A stretch of 64,000 nt of DNA from Sphingorhabdus sp. YGSMI21. Lineage in GTDB: Bacteria > Pseudomonadota > Alphaproteobacteria > Sphingomonadales > Sphingomonadaceae. The DNA lies in NCBI RefSeq assembly GCF_002776575.1, contig NZ_CP022548.1, positions 511,001-575,000 on the forward strand, given 5' to 3'. Within the stretch, counting starts at the first letter, position 1; each line of letters starts with the position of its first letter. Both the position numbers and the translations under genes were made by a program. Below the pieces are notes generated by a model. The model made no database searches. It had not been told where the DNA came from and saw only the letters and a program-made list of their open reading frames with translations. Shown here in pieces: positions 34,618-45,195 of the stretch.

Positions 34618-36684
34618 ATGACCAAAAAGCTGACTCGTCCGCCATTTGCAGAACAGCGTCCCCACAGTTACGAACGGCACGGATACGTCGTCAACGACCC
34701 GTGGCACTGGCTAAAAGATGCGCGATATCCGGTTGTCGAGGACGAGGATGTACTTGCCTATCTTAAGGCGGAGAACCAGTGGTTCGAACAGAATATGGAA
34801 GGGCGAAAAGAGCTGACCAAATCCCTGTTCGCCGAGATGAAGGCGCGGATCAAGGAAGACGATAGCTCGGTGCCGCAAAAGGATGGCGACTGGCTCTACT
34901 GGGCCAAGTTCGAGGAGGGTATGCAATATCGCCAGCATTGGCGCAAGGCGGTATCGGGCGGCGAAGACCAGCTGATGCTCGACGAGAATATATTGGCCGA
35001 AGGCAAGGAATATTTCCGTCTGGGCGCGGCATCGGTGTCTCCGGATGGCCGCCTGCTGGCCTATTCCTATGACGATAATGGTTCGGAACGGTTTGAAGCG
35101 CGGATCAAGGACCTCTCCAGCGGTGAGCTACTCCCCGATATCATTCCGGGCACCCTGTCGAGTCTAGTCTGGTCCGCCGACTCCAAAATGCTGCTCTACG
35201 GCCTCGCCAATGAACAATGGCGCACCGACAATGCCCGCCTGCATGTACTGGGCAGCGATATTGCCGAGGATGTCGAGCTATATCACGAAGATGACGAGGG
35301 CTTCCGCGTCGGCATCGGCCTGACCCATTCCGAAAAATATATCGTGATCTCGACCGGTGATCACGAAATCAGCGAAGTGCGACTGCTGCCAACGGACAAT
35401 CCGCTGGCCGACCCCATTCTGGTGTCCGCACGGAAGACCGGTCGCGAATATGAGGTCGAGGAGCATGATGATATGCTCTATATCCTGACCAACGACGATC
35501 ATGTGAATTTCCGGCTGGCGACGGCACCGGTCGCCGATCCCGACAATTGGACGACCCTGATCGCCGGTTCGGATGAATTTTACCTGACCGACGTCTCTAC
35601 CTTCAAAGATTTCTACGTCACCGAGGGCCGCGAAAACGGTCTCGATCAGGTTGAAATCCGTTCCTATGACGATCCCGCCAAGGTCGAGCGCATCGCCTTT
35701 CCCGAGGCCAGCTACAGCACCGGGCTCGACGACAATCCGGAATATGAAGTCGTCAAGCTGCGGCTCAGCTATGACTCGATGGTCACCCCGGGCACGGTCT
35801 TCGATTATCATCTGTCCGACCAGTCCCTCGAAACACTCAAGGTGCAGGAAATTCCGTCCGGCTATGACGCCAGCCAATATGTCACCGAGCGGCTGATGAT
35901 CGAGGTGCGCGACGGAACGATGGTGCCGGTTTCTCTGGTATATCGCAAGGATACCAGGATCGACGGCAGCGCGCCGCTGCATCTCTATTCCTACGGTGCC
36001 TATGGCTATGCCGTGCCGCCGAGCTTCTCGACGACGCGACTCAGCCTGGTCGACCGTGGTTTCGTCTATGCCATTGCCCATATCCGCGGCGGCGATGATC
36101 TGGGCCGGAACTGGTATCTGGACGGCAAGCTGACCAAACGGACCAACACGTTCAACGATTTTGTCGATGTGGCAAAAGGCTTGATTGCCAAAAACTACAC
36201 CAGCAGGGGCCGGATCACTGCTTCGGGCGGTTCAGCAGGCGGCGAGCTTATGGGCGCGATCGTCAACAGCGATCCTGACCTATGGGGTGCGATCGTCGCG
36301 CATGTGCCCTTTGTCGACGTGCTCAACACCATGCAGGACGAAAGCCTGCCGCTGACCCCCGGTGAATGGCCGGAATGGGGCAATCCGATCACCGACAAGG
36401 CAGCGTTTGAATATATCCGCAGCTATTCGCCCTATGACAATGTGACAGCGCATGATTATCCGCCGATGCTGATCACCGGTGGACTCAATGATCCGCGCGT
36501 GACCTATTGGGAGCCGGCGAAATGGACCGCCAGGCTGCGCGCCACCAAGACGGATGACAATATCCTGCTGCTTAAGACCAATATGGGCGCCGGCCATGGC
36601 GGCAAGTCGGGTCGCTGGAACGCGCTGGAAGAAACCGCAGAGGAATTCGCCTTCATCCTCTGGCAGATGGGCATATCCGAATGA
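34618..36684 (+). CDS. ptrB: Oligopeptidase B / prolyl oligopeptidase family (S9A)
   Basis: The 688-aa protein matches the usual length. An N-terminal beta-propeller (about 75-400) starts from the LTRPPFAEQRPHSYERHG...DPWHWLKD region typical of this family, and an alpha/beta-hydrolase domain follows. Catalytic triad: Ser539 in GGSAGG, Asp in GGLNDPRVTYWEP and His in GAGHGGKSGR. It cleaves after basic residues in small peptides in the cytosol. The downstream thioesterase start overlaps the stop (ATGA), so the two are coupled. Confidence 0.94.
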   Translation: MTKKLTRPPFAEQRPHSYERHGYVVNDPWHWLKDARYPVVEDEDVLAYLKAENQWFEQNMEGRKELTKSLFAEMKARIKEDDSSVPQKDGDWLYWAKFEEGMQYRQHWRKAVSGGEDQLMLDENILAEGKEYFRLGAASVSPDGRLLAYSYDDNGSERFEARIKDLSSGELLPDIIPGTLSSLVWSADSKMLLYGLANEQWRTDNARLHVLGSDIAEDVELYHEDDEGFRVGIGLTHSEKYIVISTGDHEISEVRLLPTDNPLADPILVSARKTGREYEVEEHDDMLYILTNDDHVNFRLATAPVADPDNWTTLIAGSDEFYLTDVSTFKDFYVTEGRENGLDQVEIRSYDDPAKVERIAFPEASYSTGLDDNPEYEVVKLRLSYDSMVTPGTVFDYHLSDQSLETLKVQEIPSGYDASQYVTERLMIEVRDGTMVPVSLVYRKDTRIDGSAPLHLYSYGAYGYAVPPSFSTTRLSLVDRGFVYAIAHIRGGDDLGRNWYLDGKLTKRTNTFNDFVDVAKGLIAKNYTSRGRITASGGSAGGELMGAIVNSDPDLWGAIVAHVPFVDVLNTMQDESLPLTPGEWPEWGNPITDKAAFEYIRSYSPYDNVTAHDYPPMLITGGLNDPRVTYWEPAKWTARLRATKTDDNILLLKTNMGAGHGGKSGRWNALEETAEEFAFILWQMGISE

Positions 36685-37088
36685 AACCGCCGGAAACGGC
36701 CTACGCTCTTTCGATCACCGCCCGACCGGAGGACATAGACGAACTCGGCCACGTCAATAATGCGGTCTGGGTGCGCTGGATCCAGGATATGGCGACAGCC
36801 CATTGGAACGCCGTCGCACCGCAACAGGCTATCGATCAATATATCTGGGTCGTGACGCGGCACGAAATCGACTATCGCGGCAATGTCGAAGCCGGCGAAA
36901 CCGTGACCGGACGCACCTGGATTTCCGAACCGCCCAAAGGTGCCCGCTTCTGGCGCAACGTCTGTTTTACCGACCCTGACGGCAGGACAAAGGTCGCAGC
37001 AAAAACCAACTGGGCGATCATCGATCGGGCAAGCGGCAAGCCGGTGCGGGTTCCTGCCGATCTAGCGGCGCTGTTTCTGGAAACCTAA
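36681..37088 (+). CDS. Acyl-CoA thioesterase (hotdog, 4HBT-like)
   Basis: The 135-aa protein contains PEDIDELGHVNNAVWVRW (residues about 15-32), the classic 4HBT/FadM pattern with catalytic Asp, and HEIDYRGNVEAGE further on. It is translationally coupled to ptrB by a 4-nt overlap. Function as a cytosolic acyl-CoA thioesterase is family knowledge; the substrate is unknown. Confidence 0.88.
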   Translation: MKPPETAYALSITARPEDIDELGHVNNAVWVRWIQDMATAHWNAVAPQQAIDQYIWVVTRHEIDYRGNVEAGETVTGRTWISEPPKGARFWRNVCFTDPDGRTKVAAKTNWAIIDRASGKPVRVPADLAALFLET

Positions 37089-38053
37089 GGCGCGGGTATC
37101 GCCGTGGACGGAGCAAGCGGTGAGGGCTGGTCCACCCTTTCCCCTTCGGCGGTCCGCAACTGTTGCGGTTCGAGTATCGCCGCAGTTTCAATCACGTCAA
37201 GCGCGCGCCGTGCTTCATTATAGCGCCGGGCTTTTTCCATCCATTGCAAGAATTCTTCATCCTTGTCGGCTCCGGCCAATTTTTCGATTTCCGCAATCGC
37301 GGCATCGACATTGCCCGTTTCGACATAGCGTTTTGCCCGGATCAGGCGCTGTTGCGGAGCCGGCGACGGGGTGCCTTCGCGGCGGATCACGAAGAGTTCG
37401 GACAGCTCCCGCTGGAAGTCGGCCCAGAAGCCTGCACCGCTCGAGCCGGTCATCAGCGTGGGGCCGAGTTCGTCCAGTCCTGCCGACAGTTCTTCCAGCG
37501 TCACCGGCTGGCGGGAGGCGTTGACAATAGTCGTTACCGCCTTGGGCTGGGCATCACCGAAACGCAGCCGCAACTGCGGGTCGATATAACCAAGTGGCGA
37601 ACCGCGATCCAGCGCCCGGCGGGCGGCAAAGGCGATCAACAGGCCCTCGGCCCGCGCCGCATTGCCGGATGCGGCCTGCGCCTGCACATTGATCCGCGAC
37701 AGGCGATCTTCCAGATCGGCAACGCGCACCGCCAGCGCGCGCTCCAGATCGGGTGTCAAGGTAGCTGCAGGACTAGCCTCTGCGGTTTGTGCCGGCGTCG
37801 GCAGGACGCTGCCGTCGGCATCGATACGGTTGGCCAGCGCGGTTGCAGGATCAGGCGCCGCCTGGGTACCGGTCCCCTCGGCAACCGCCGCAGCTTCCGT
37901 GTCCGAGCTGGTGTCGAACGGGTTGTAGCGGGACAATATCCATCCGGTGAGGATCGCCCCGCCGACAAAAGCCACAACCATCAAAATCAGCACATTACGC
38001 GTCAAATTGCTCTTGCCTGTCGATGGCGAAAGCCTTTCATAATCGCGACTCAT
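37085..38053 (-). CDS. Mitofilin-like inner-membrane protein adjacent to hemD
   Basis: This 322-aa protein starts at the ATG for MSRDYERLS, preceded by GGAAGGAAAG; a longer frame begins 13 codons earlier. It has one N-terminal transmembrane helix (about 22-40), then a Ala/Pro/Thr-rich linker and helical repeats (about 100-310). Position just after hemC-hemD matches the alphaproteobacterial mitofilin/COG4223-type proteins, which shape or organise the inner membrane; direct sequence recognition is limited. It converges with the ptrB-thioesterase genes, overlapping by 4 nt. Confidence 0.7.
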   Translation of the reverse strand: MSRDYERLSPSTGKSNLTRNVLILMVVAFVGGAILTGWILSRYNPFDTSSDTEAAAVAEGTGTQAAPDPATALANRIDADGSVLPTPAQTAEASPAATLTPDLERALAVRVADLEDRLSRINVQAQAASGNAARAEGLLIAFAARRALDRGSPLGYIDPQLRLRFGDAQPKAVTTIVNASRQPVTLEELSAGLDELGPTLMTGSSGAGFWADFQRELSELFVIRREGTPSPAPQQRLIRAKRYVETGNVDAAIAEIEKLAGADKDEEFLQWMEKARRYNEARRALDVIETAAILEPQQLRTAEGERVDQPSPLAPSTAIPAP

Positions 38054-38098
38054 TCCGGCTTTCCTTCCCGGCCCGGCGTCATGGCGAACCAAATATTC

Positions 38099-38785
38099 TC
38101 ATTCCCTCTGGCATAGTCGGGTCGCCAGAGACAGTAAAGACTCGTCATCCGGACGGTCCGCGACCTGCAGGCTTTTCCATTGCGCTCCTGCTGCGGCCGC
38201 GACTTTTTCGGAAAAGGCCAACACCTGATGCCGATCCGGCTTTATGTGCAACCGGTCGAGTTCGGTGACGAGATGCCTTGCCGCCCGCGGCGAGTGCAGC
38301 AGGATTATCGTTTCGCCTTTCAGGCAGGCTATGGCCTTCTCCCCCAATGCCATGGCCCGCGACCGGTATACGGGAACGACCGTCATTTGCCGATCGCCCG
38401 GGTCCAGCATGCTATGCTGCTCGCCAGCCAGCCACAGGACGCGACGGAAACGATTGTCCTCCAGCTGGTCCAGCAATCGCTGTCCGCCGGAATCGCCGCT
38501 ATGCAGCACGTTAAAACCTGCATGTCGTGCGGTCGAAGCGGTTGCCTGACCGACCGCAAGCACGGGGAGCGATCCTAAATCGCCGAGCCGGTCTCCGCCA
38601 TAATTTACTGCATTGGCGCTGGTCAGCAGCAGGGCATCAAAATCAGCCGCCACCGGACCGGACCATGATATCGGTTCAACCGTGAACAGCGGATCAACCA
38701 CTGTTTGCAGCCCCAGATCCCCCGCTCGCCGTTCGGTCTGCAGCGCCCCGTCGAGCGGCCGGAGAATCAGCAGCGGCAGCGTCAT
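38099..38785 (-). CDS. hemD: Uroporphyrinogen-III synthase
   Basis: The 228-aa protein has weak but recognisable family sequence: LPLLILRPLDGALQT at the N-terminus, a middle TSANAV segment and SPRAARHL in the second domain. HemD cyclises hydroxymethylbilane to uroporphyrinogen III in tetrapyrrole synthesis. Its ATG overlaps the hemC stop (ATGA), the usual alphaproteobacterial hemC-hemD pair, followed by the mitofilin-like gene. Confidence 0.88.
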   Translation of the reverse strand: MTLPLLILRPLDGALQTERRAGDLGLQTVVDPLFTVEPISWSGPVAADFDALLLTSANAVNYGGDRLGDLGSLPVLAVGQATASTARHAGFNVLHSGDSGGQRLLDQLEDNRFRRVLWLAGEQHSMLDPGDRQMTVVPVYRSRAMALGEKAIACLKGETIILLHSPRAARHLVTELDRLHIKPDRHQVLAFSEKVAAAAGAQWKSLQVADRPDDESLLSLATRLCQRE

Positions 38786-39735
38786 CGTCCAAATACGGCC
38801 TTTAGCTCCGCGCTCGCCTGACCCAGCAGCTTGTCGGCCAATATGCCGGGCGCCGAGACATCGCCGGTGTCGAAACTGGATGTCCCTTCAATATGCTCCG
38901 ATCCATCGGGCAGCAAAATTTCTGCCCGCAGATGAATGGTGGATCCGTCAATCGTCGCCAGGGCTGCCACCGGGCTGTGACAATCTGCAGTCAGTTGTTT
39001 CAGAAGCATGCGTTCGGCAATGACGGCACGAAATGTGTTCGTCGAGGAGATCGCGTGCATCAGCTTGCGGACATGCGGGTCTTCGGATCGCGCTTCAACA
39101 CCAATCGCGCCCTGCGCCGGAGCTGGCAGCATGACCTCATCGGAAATTTCGCTGCCCACATCTTCCATATCAAGACGTTTCAGGCCTGCGGCAGCGAGCA
39201 ACGTCGCGTCATATTCGCCATTTTCAATTTTTTGCAGCCGGGACTGCACATTACCGCGAATCAGTCTGATATCGAGATCGGACCGCTGCCGCAAAAGCTG
39301 TGCCTTGCGCCGCGGGGATGCGGTGCCGACAATGGCTCCTTCCGCCAGCGCATCGATCGACTCCGCTCCGATCAGCCGGTCATGGATATCGGCCCGCTCC
39401 AGCATCGCTGCGAGAATGAATTCCTCCGGCCGGATGGTCTCGACATCCTTCATGCTGTGCACCGCGCAGTCAATTTCACCATTCCCGAGCGCGTGATCCA
39501 GTTCCTTGGTCCACAAAGCCTTACCGCCCACATCGGCAAGCGCGCGGTCCTGTATCCGGTCGCCGGTGGCGATCATCGGCACCAGTTCAACCTGATCCGG
39601 CCGCCATCCATGGGTTGTTAGCAGCGCATTGGCGGTCATCTGCGCCTGCGCCATGGCCAGCGGGGATTGGCGCGTACCGATACGCAAGGGCCGGTCCAGA
39701 CCGGCGAGAATCTCTTTTTTGGCGTTGTCGCTCAT
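38782..39735 (-). CDS. hemC: Porphobilinogen deaminase (hydroxymethylbilane synthase)
   Basis: The 317-aa enzyme starts RIGTRQSPLAMAQA in domain 1 and contains DRIQDRALADVGGKALWTKELD, HSMKDVE (with the catalytic Asp) and TASPRRKAQL. The dipyrromethane-cofactor Cys252 sits in LTADCHSPVA. It condenses four porphobilinogens. It is divergent from tsaD across a 44-nt gap containing both promoters. Confidence 0.96.
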   Translation of the reverse strand: MSDNAKKEILAGLDRPLRIGTRQSPLAMAQAQMTANALLTTHGWRPDQVELVPMIATGDRIQDRALADVGGKALWTKELDHALGNGEIDCAVHSMKDVETIRPEEFILAAMLERADIHDRLIGAESIDALAEGAIVGTASPRRKAQLLRQRSDLDIRLIRGNVQSRLQKIENGEYDATLLAAAGLKRLDMEDVGSEISDEVMLPAPAQGAIGVEARSEDPHVRKLMHAISSTNTFRAVIAERMLLKQLTADCHSPVAALATIDGSTIHLRAEILLPDGSEHIEGTSSFDTGDVSAPGILADKLLGQASAELKAVFGR

Positions 39736-39779
39736 GATAGCGCTTGTCCTAATGGCTTGAGCGCCTAAGTAAAAGCGTC

Positions 39780-40814
39780 ATGAGCCTGATCTTGGGAATT
39801 GAATCAAGCTGCGATGAAACGGCAGCCGCGCTAGTCACGTCTGATCGGGAGATTCTGGCGCACAAACTCGCTGGCCAGGAGGCGGAACATGCCCCCTATG
39901 GCGGCGTGGTCCCCGAAATCGCAGCCCGCGCCCATGCCGAGATTCTGACGCCGCTGATCGAGGCCGCACTGGAAGAAGCGGGAAAATCGCTGGACGATGT
40001 CGACGCGATCGCTGCCACAGCAGGCCCCGGCCTGATTGGCGGGGTGATGGTCGGGCTGGTTACCGGCAAGGCGCTGGCGATGGCGGCGGGCAAACCGCTG
40101 GTCGCTGTCAATCATCTCGAGGGCCACGCCCTGTCACCACGACTGGTCAATCCCGATCTGGCTTTTCCCTATCTGTTGATGCTCGTTTCCGGCGGCCATT
40201 GCCAGATATTGCGCGTCGAAGGCGTCGGACAGTATCGGCGGCTGGCCACAACGATTGATGATGCCGCGGGCGAAGCCTTCGACAAGACCGCGAAAATATT
40301 GGGTCTTGGCTATCCGGGTGGCCCCAGGGTCGAGGCCTTTGCGCGGGAGGGCAATCCGGCTGCGGTTCCCCTGCCCCGTCCGCTGATCAAATCAGCCGAA
40401 CCGCATTTTTCCTTCGCCGGTCTGAAAAGCGCGGTGGTCCGCGCCCACCAAAACGGTGCGTACCGGCCGGAAGATATTGCTGCGTCTTTCCAACAAGCGG
40501 TGGTGGATTGTCTGCGCGACCGGCTGGAAAAAGCGATTCGCGATCATGCCAGCTGCGCTCATCTCGTTGTCGCCGGCGGTGTCGCGGCAAATACACCGAT
40601 CCGCGCCATGCTCGAAGAAGTCGCAGAAGAGAATGGCATGGCCTTTACCGCGCCGCCGCAGTGGCTGTGCACCGATAATGCCGCGATGATTGCCTGGGCT
40701 GGCGCAGAGCGCTTTGCCGCCGGCATGACCGATTCCCTCGATTTCGTCGCGAGGCCACGCTGGCCGCTGGACCCTACGGCTGAAAAAGCGCGCGGTGCGG
40801 GAGTGAAGGCATGA
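39780..40814 (+). CDS. tsaD: tRNA N6-threonylcarbamoyladenosine transferase
   Basis: The 344-aa ASKHA-fold protein begins [17 protein letters not shown], has the metal-binding NHLEGHAL (His-x-x-x-His) and the C-terminal [10 protein letters not shown] motif. It transfers threonylcarbamoyl to A37 of ANN-decoding tRNAs and is essential in most bacteria. Its stop overlaps the gpsA ATG (ATGA), so the two form an operon. Confidence 0.97.
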   Translation: MSLILGIESSCDETAAALVTSDREILAHKLAGQEAEHAPYGGVVPEIAARAHAEILTPLIEAALEEAGKSLDDVDAIAATAGPGLIGGVMVGLVTGKALAMAAGKPLVAVNHLEGHALSPRLVNPDLAFPYLLMLVSGGHCQILRVEGVGQYRRLATTIDDAAGEAFDKTAKILGLGYPGGPRVEAFAREGNPAAVPLPRPLIKSAEPHFSFAGLKSAVVRAHQNGAYRPEDIAASFQQAVVDCLRDRLEKAIRDHASCAHLVVAGGVAANTPIRAMLEEVAEENGMAFTAPPQWLCTDNAAMIAWAGAERFAAGMTDSLDFVARPRWPLDPTAEKARGAGVKA

Positions 40815-41806
40815 GTGCGGCAATCACCAGAATAGGCGTCATCGGCGCGGGCGCCTGGGGCACGGCCCTGGCGCAGGTTCTGTCGGAAGATCAGGACGAG
40901 TTCCTTCTGTGGGCCCGCGAACCTGAAGTTGTTGACCAGATCAACCACACCCACGAGAACAAATCCTTTCTGGCGGGCCATCGGCTCCGCGACAATATCC
41001 GCGCAACGCAGGATTTAGGCGCAATGGCGGCCTGCGATGTGCTGCTGCTGGTCACGCCGGCACAACATCTGCGCACCACATTGCAAGCGCTACCCGATTC
41101 CGGTGCTGCGCTGATCCTGTGCTGCAAGGGGATCGAGGCAAGCAGCCGCTTGCTGTTGAGCGAAGTTGCCAAGATCGTGCGACCGGACAACGACCTCGCT
41201 GTCTTGTCCGGCCCGACCTTCGCCCATGAAGTGGCGCAAGGCCTGCCGACCGCCCTGACGCTGGCCTGCGAAAGCGAAGCGCTCTGGGAGCGGCTCAAAC
41301 CACTGATCGCCAAGCCGCGTTTCCGGCCTTATTATTCCGACGATGTCGTCGGCGCGGAAATCGGCGGCGCGGTCAAGAATGTGCTGGCGATTGGCTGCGG
41401 CGTGGTCGACGGGGCGGGGCTGGGGCAAAATGCCCGTGCATCCCTGATCAGTCGCGGCTTTGCCGAAATGCTCCGCTATGGGGCAGCGCGCGGCGCCCGG
41501 GCGGACACGCTTGCCGGGCTTTGCGGCCTTGGCGATCTGGTGCTCACCTGTTCCTCGACCAGTTCGCGCAATTTCTCGCTCGGCCGTGGACTGGGAGAGG
41601 GCCAGTCAGCCGAATCGCTTCTGTCGGACCGGACAACGGTTGCCGAAGGAGCTTCCACGGCCCCGGTCCTCCAGCAGGACGCAAGAGCACGCCAGGTCGA
41701 CATGCCGATCGTCGACGCCGTCTGCGCCCTGCTTGCCGGCAAGGCCGATGTTCAGTCTGTAGTCACCCAGCTCATGAAAAGGCCGCTGGTTTCCGAACGC
41801 AGATAG
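40811..41806 (+). CDS. gpsA: Glycerol-3-phosphate dehydrogenase [NAD(P)+]
   Basis: The 331-aa enzyme has [13 protein letters not shown] (Rossmann loop, residues 10-22), [30 protein letters not shown] with the catalytic Lys, and GDLVLTCSS. It makes sn-glycerol 3-phosphate from DHAP for phospholipid synthesis. It is coupled to tsaD. Confidence 0.96.
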   Translation: MSAAITRIGVIGAGAWGTALAQVLSEDQDEFLLWAREPEVVDQINHTHENKSFLAGHRLRDNIRATQDLGAMAACDVLLLVTPAQHLRTTLQALPDSGAALILCCKGIEASSRLLLSEVAKIVRPDNDLAVLSGPTFAHEVAQGLPTALTLACESEALWERLKPLIAKPRFRPYYSDDVVGAEIGGAVKNVLAIGCGVVDGAGLGQNARASLISRGFAEMLRYGAARGARADTLAGLCGLGDLVLTCSSTSSRNFSLGRGLGEGQSAESLLSDRTTVAEGASTAPVLQQDARARQVDMPIVDAVCALLAGKADVQSVVTQLMKRPLVSERR

Positions 41807-41885
41807 ACCGGCGAGCCATGATGATGACAAAATACCGAAACTGCTATAGACAGTCTGTCCTGGAGCGGACCAGCCGGAGAGCGAT

Positions 41886-43409
41886 TTGAACAGTCCTGAA
41901 TCATCAGGCACGGCTGGTGCACCGCCAATTGATGGCGACACACCCGCCGACAAGAGCAAGGACGATATTGCCGCGCTGGCCAAAGGCGGGCGGACCAATA
42001 TTTTCGGATTTCTGCTGCGCCTCGCCGCGCGCCTGCCCTTTCTGTTCATCGCCGGCCGGATCTATGGTGCAGAAGCGCTAGGCCGCTTTGCCTATGCAAT
42101 ATTGGTGGTGGAATTCGCCGCTCAACTGGCAACGCTCGGGCTGAAGCGCGGGCTGGCGGCCCAGCTGAGCAAGACCCAGAGGCCGCATGTCCATGTCGTC
42201 TGGGACGGGCTGCTGGTAAGCTTTCTGGCGTCGGGGATCGCCGCAGGCATTCTTATCGCTTTTCCCTTCATCATGTTCCCGAACAGCGAAATCAACGGTC
42301 TCGACCGGTTTTTGCCGTTGGTGATATTTACCGTTGTCGGCGCCGATATCGCGCTCGCCGCGCTCGCCTACCGCTACGATATTGCCTCGACCGTGCGCGC
42401 CCGGTCGATTGTCGAGCCGTGGACGATCAGCATCGCCGCCTTTCTCTTCTCCTATTATTCGTTGCGCGACGGCCTGATCCTCTCCTATGTCGTGTCGATG
42501 ATCGCCGCACTGGCGGCCTCTTTATGGCCATTGTTCAAAAGCTATGGCCTGCCGCACGGCTGGCGGCCGGAGCCGCTGAAAATCGCGCGGATGGCCCGCC
42601 GCAACATGCCCCTTGCCGCTGCCGACGCAGCCGAATGGGGTTCGCGCCGTCTCGATCTGGCGATCCTCGGTCTGTTCGCATCGCCGGCGATTGTGGGTAT
42701 CTATTATATCGCGCAGCAGGTGGCGAGCCTGCCGCAGAAGCTCAAGACCAGCTTTGACCCCATTCTCGGGCCGGTCATCACGCGCAATCTGGAGGCCGGC
42801 AATATGAAGGCTATCGCCAGCCAGGTCAGCCAGGTCGGATTCTGGATCATTGCAGCGCAGGTCGGCATTGCCCTGGCGCTGGCGATTCCAGGCGAAGCCG
42901 TGATGGGCCTTGTCGGTCCGGGATTTGTCGGCGGCACCGGCGCGCTGGCCTTCCTGCTGGCAGCCGAAGCCGTGGCCGCAACCGCCGTGGTCAGCGAATC
43001 CGCGCTGGTCTATATTGCCCGCCATCGCAATCTGCTGATTTCGCTGTCGATGTTGCTGCTGCAGGCTGCGCTCAGCGTCGCCTTCATCCAGATCTGCGTC
43101 TATCTCGGCCTTGGCCCCCTGTATCAGGCAGCGGCGGTCGCGGCGGCCTTGATGGTCGCCCTCGCCTATGCTTCGGTGGTGAAGGCAATATTCCTGTCAA
43201 AGCTGCTCGATGCGCCCGTCAACGGCTGGCGCTGGACCCTGCTGATCGCCATAGGCGTTGCCAGCGCCGTCGGCTTTCTCGCGACGCGCCTGCCCGAATG
43301 GGCAGAGCTGATCGTCGGCATACCCATGATCCTTGGCAGCTACGCCTGGGTCATCTGGAAATGGGGCTTTGGACCGGAGGACCGGACGCTATTCAAAATG
43401 AAAGGCTGA
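41886..43409 (+). CDS. Polysaccharide flippase-like membrane protein (Wzx/MATE fold)
   Basis: This 507-aa protein has about 12-14 predicted membrane helices. It begins with the pattern GGRTNIFGFLLRLAARLPFLFIAGRIYGAEALGRFAYAI, as in lipopolysaccharide/O-antigen flippases of the MOP superfamily. The start is TTG with GGAGAG just upstream. It could move lipid-linked oligosaccharides across the inner membrane, but no glycosyltransferase genes flank it. It abuts the convergent adenosine kinase gene with no gap. Confidence 0.82.
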   Translation: MNSPESSGTAGAPPIDGDTPADKSKDDIAALAKGGRTNIFGFLLRLAARLPFLFIAGRIYGAEALGRFAYAILVVEFAAQLATLGLKRGLAAQLSKTQRPHVHVVWDGLLVSFLASGIAAGILIAFPFIMFPNSEINGLDRFLPLVIFTVVGADIALAALAYRYDIASTVRARSIVEPWTISIAAFLFSYYSLRDGLILSYVVSMIAALAASLWPLFKSYGLPHGWRPEPLKIARMARRNMPLAAADAAEWGSRRLDLAILGLFASPAIVGIYYIAQQVASLPQKLKTSFDPILGPVITRNLEAGNMKAIASQVSQVGFWIIAAQVGIALALAIPGEAVMGLVGPGFVGGTGALAFLLAAEAVAATAVVSESALVYIARHRNLLISLSMLLLQAALSVAFIQICVYLGLGPLYQAAAVAAALMVALAYASVVKAIFLSKLLDAPVNGWRWTLLIAIGVASAVGFLATRLPEWAELIVGIPMILGSYAWVIWKWGFGPEDRTLFKMKG

Positions 43410-44408
43410 TTAGCCCAGCCGTTTTTCCACCAGCGCCCGCAGATCGGCTTCCGGACGCGCGCCATAATGGGAAATTACTTCCGCTGCAGCGACCGCGCCG
43501 ATGGTCAGACATTCGTCCATCGGGCGCTCTTCAATGTAACCGCTGAGGAAACCTGCGGCAAAAAGGTCGCCGGCACCGGTGGTATCGACGATCTGGTCGA
43601 CGGGCTCGGCGGCAACAGCGGTTGTCTTACCGTCCCGGACCGCGATCGCCCCTTTTTCGCTTCGCGTGACGACCAGCGTCTCGACCTTGGCAGCCGTTTG
43701 CGCGACCGCAGCGTCAAAATCCTCGGTTTCGGCCAGCATCATGATTTCCGCTTCATTGGCGAAGAGAATGTCAATCTTGCCGCCATCGATCAGACCGACA
43801 AATTCCGCCCGGTGCCGGTCGACACAGAAAGTGTCGGACAGGGTGAAGGCAACCTTCCGGCCATTTTCCCGGGCAATGTCGATCCCCAAAGCCATCGCGG
43901 CCTTGGGTTCATCGGCATCCCACAGATAGCCTTCAAGATAGAGAATCGCGCCGCTGGCGATCAGATCGGCGTCAACCGCAGCCGGCGGCAGGAATTGCGA
44001 TGCGCCAAGGAACGTATTCATCGTCCGCTGCGCGTCGGGTGTGACGAAAATCAGGCAGCGCGCCGTTGGCGGCTCCTTGCCCAGCGGCGGCACGTCAAAA
44101 TCGATCCCGGTGGCCCGAATATCATGGGCGAAGACCTCTCCGAGCTGGTCGTCTGCCACTTGCGCGATCAGCGCGCACTGGCGCCCCAGGGTGGACGCGC
44201 CGGCCAGCGTGTTGGAACCCGAACCGCCGCTGATTTCGCGCGCCGGCCCCATGTCGCGGTACAATTCCTGCGCCCTGTCGGCATCAATCAGCGCCATGCT
44301 GCCCTTGACCAGTTGCTCCTCTTCCAGAAATTCGTCGCTCGACTGGGAGATGACGTCGACAATCGCGTTGCCGATGGCGACGATATCATAGCGGGCTTCG
44401 GTGGTCAT
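43410..44408 (-). CDS. Adenosine kinase-like PfkB sugar kinase
   Basis: The 332-aa protein has the N-terminal GNAIVDVIS, GGSGSNTLAGAS (Gly-rich substrate loop), and DTTGAGDLFAAGFLSGY with the catalytic Asp near the C-terminus. The pattern matches the bacterial adenosine kinase group of PfkB enzymes (adenosine + ATP gives AMP). It shares the fold with KdgK in this window but not its substrate loop. Specificity is likely but not proven. Confidence 0.88.
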   Translation of the reverse strand: MTTEARYDIVAIGNAIVDVISQSSDEFLEEEQLVKGSMALIDADRAQELYRDMGPAREISGGSGSNTLAGASTLGRQCALIAQVADDQLGEVFAHDIRATGIDFDVPPLGKEPPTARCLIFVTPDAQRTMNTFLGASQFLPPAAVDADLIASGAILYLEGYLWDADEPKAAMALGIDIARENGRKVAFTLSDTFCVDRHRAEFVGLIDGGKIDILFANEAEIMMLAETEDFDAAVAQTAAKVETLVVTRSEKGAIAVRDGKTTAVAAEPVDQIVDTTGAGDLFAAGFLSGYIEERPMDECLTIGAVAAAEVISHYGARPEADLRALVEKRLG

Positions 44409-44514
44409 AAATATACCTCTGGGCTGGTTGCACTATTGCGGCTGCGTTAGGGATTTGGGTCTGGACCATCAAGCAGAATTGACGCCCGCTTGCCAATCGT
44501 GACATGAAGCGGAC

Positions 44515-45195
44515 ATGATAGAGGCTTTTACCCGCGCTCTGGCGCAGCTCACCGACCGCGCGATATTGAAGATCCTGCTGAAGGTCATTCTGCTCACCCT
44601 GTTGCTATTCGCGCTATTCGGCGTTGCGGCCTATTTTGGCTTGCTGTGGCTATTTGCATGGCTGGGCTGGTCCGATGGCGGATTTGCCGCCGCCGCTGCC
44701 GCCGCAATCATCGCCATAATGACAGGAGTCCTGCTGTTCCGGATCGTGGCCATTTTTGTCCTCAACATCTTCTCGGACGACATTGTCGATGCGGTGGAAC
44801 GGCGATATTATCCGGGACGGGCAGAAAGTGCGAAGCCGCCGGGCTATGGAGCGGGCATGAGAATGGGGCTGGCGTCCGCGGCCCGCGCGCTCGGCTACAA
44901 TATTCTTGCGATACCGCTCTACGTCCTGCTGCTGGTCACCGGCGTCGGCGTTCCGATTGCCTTTTTCGCGATCAATGCCATTCTTCTGGGCCGCGACCTG
45001 CAGGACATGGTCGCGGCACGCCATGCCAGCGACCATCAAAGCCTCGCCACGGAATGGAGCCTTCCGAAGGCAAAAAGATTTGTTCTCGGGCTGGCCGCCG
45101 CGCTGTTGCTCGCCATTCCCTTCGTCAATTTTCTTGCGCCGGTTTTGGCAGCCGCTATGGCTACCCATCTGGTGCACGGAAAGAAAAGAGAATGA
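44515..45195 (+). CDS. EI24-domain membrane protein (CysZ-like)
   Basis: The 226-aa protein has about five membrane segments, beginning with an amphipathic helix and ILLKVILLTLLLFALFGVAAYFG, and a C-terminal LALRLLAIPF-like helix pair. It resembles EI24/CysZ proteins, some of which transport sulfate or shape membranes. Function here is unknown. The next gene start overlaps its stop (ATGA). Confidence 0.8.
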   Translation: MIEAFTRALAQLTDRAILKILLKVILLTLLLFALFGVAAYFGLLWLFAWLGWSDGGFAAAAAAAIIAIMTGVLLFRIVAIFVLNIFSDDIVDAVERRYYPGRAESAKPPGYGAGMRMGLASAARALGYNILAIPLYVLLLVTGVGVPIAFFAINAILLGRDLQDMVAARHASDHQSLATEWSLPKAKRFVLGLAAALLLAIPFVNFLAPVLAAAMATHLVHGKKRE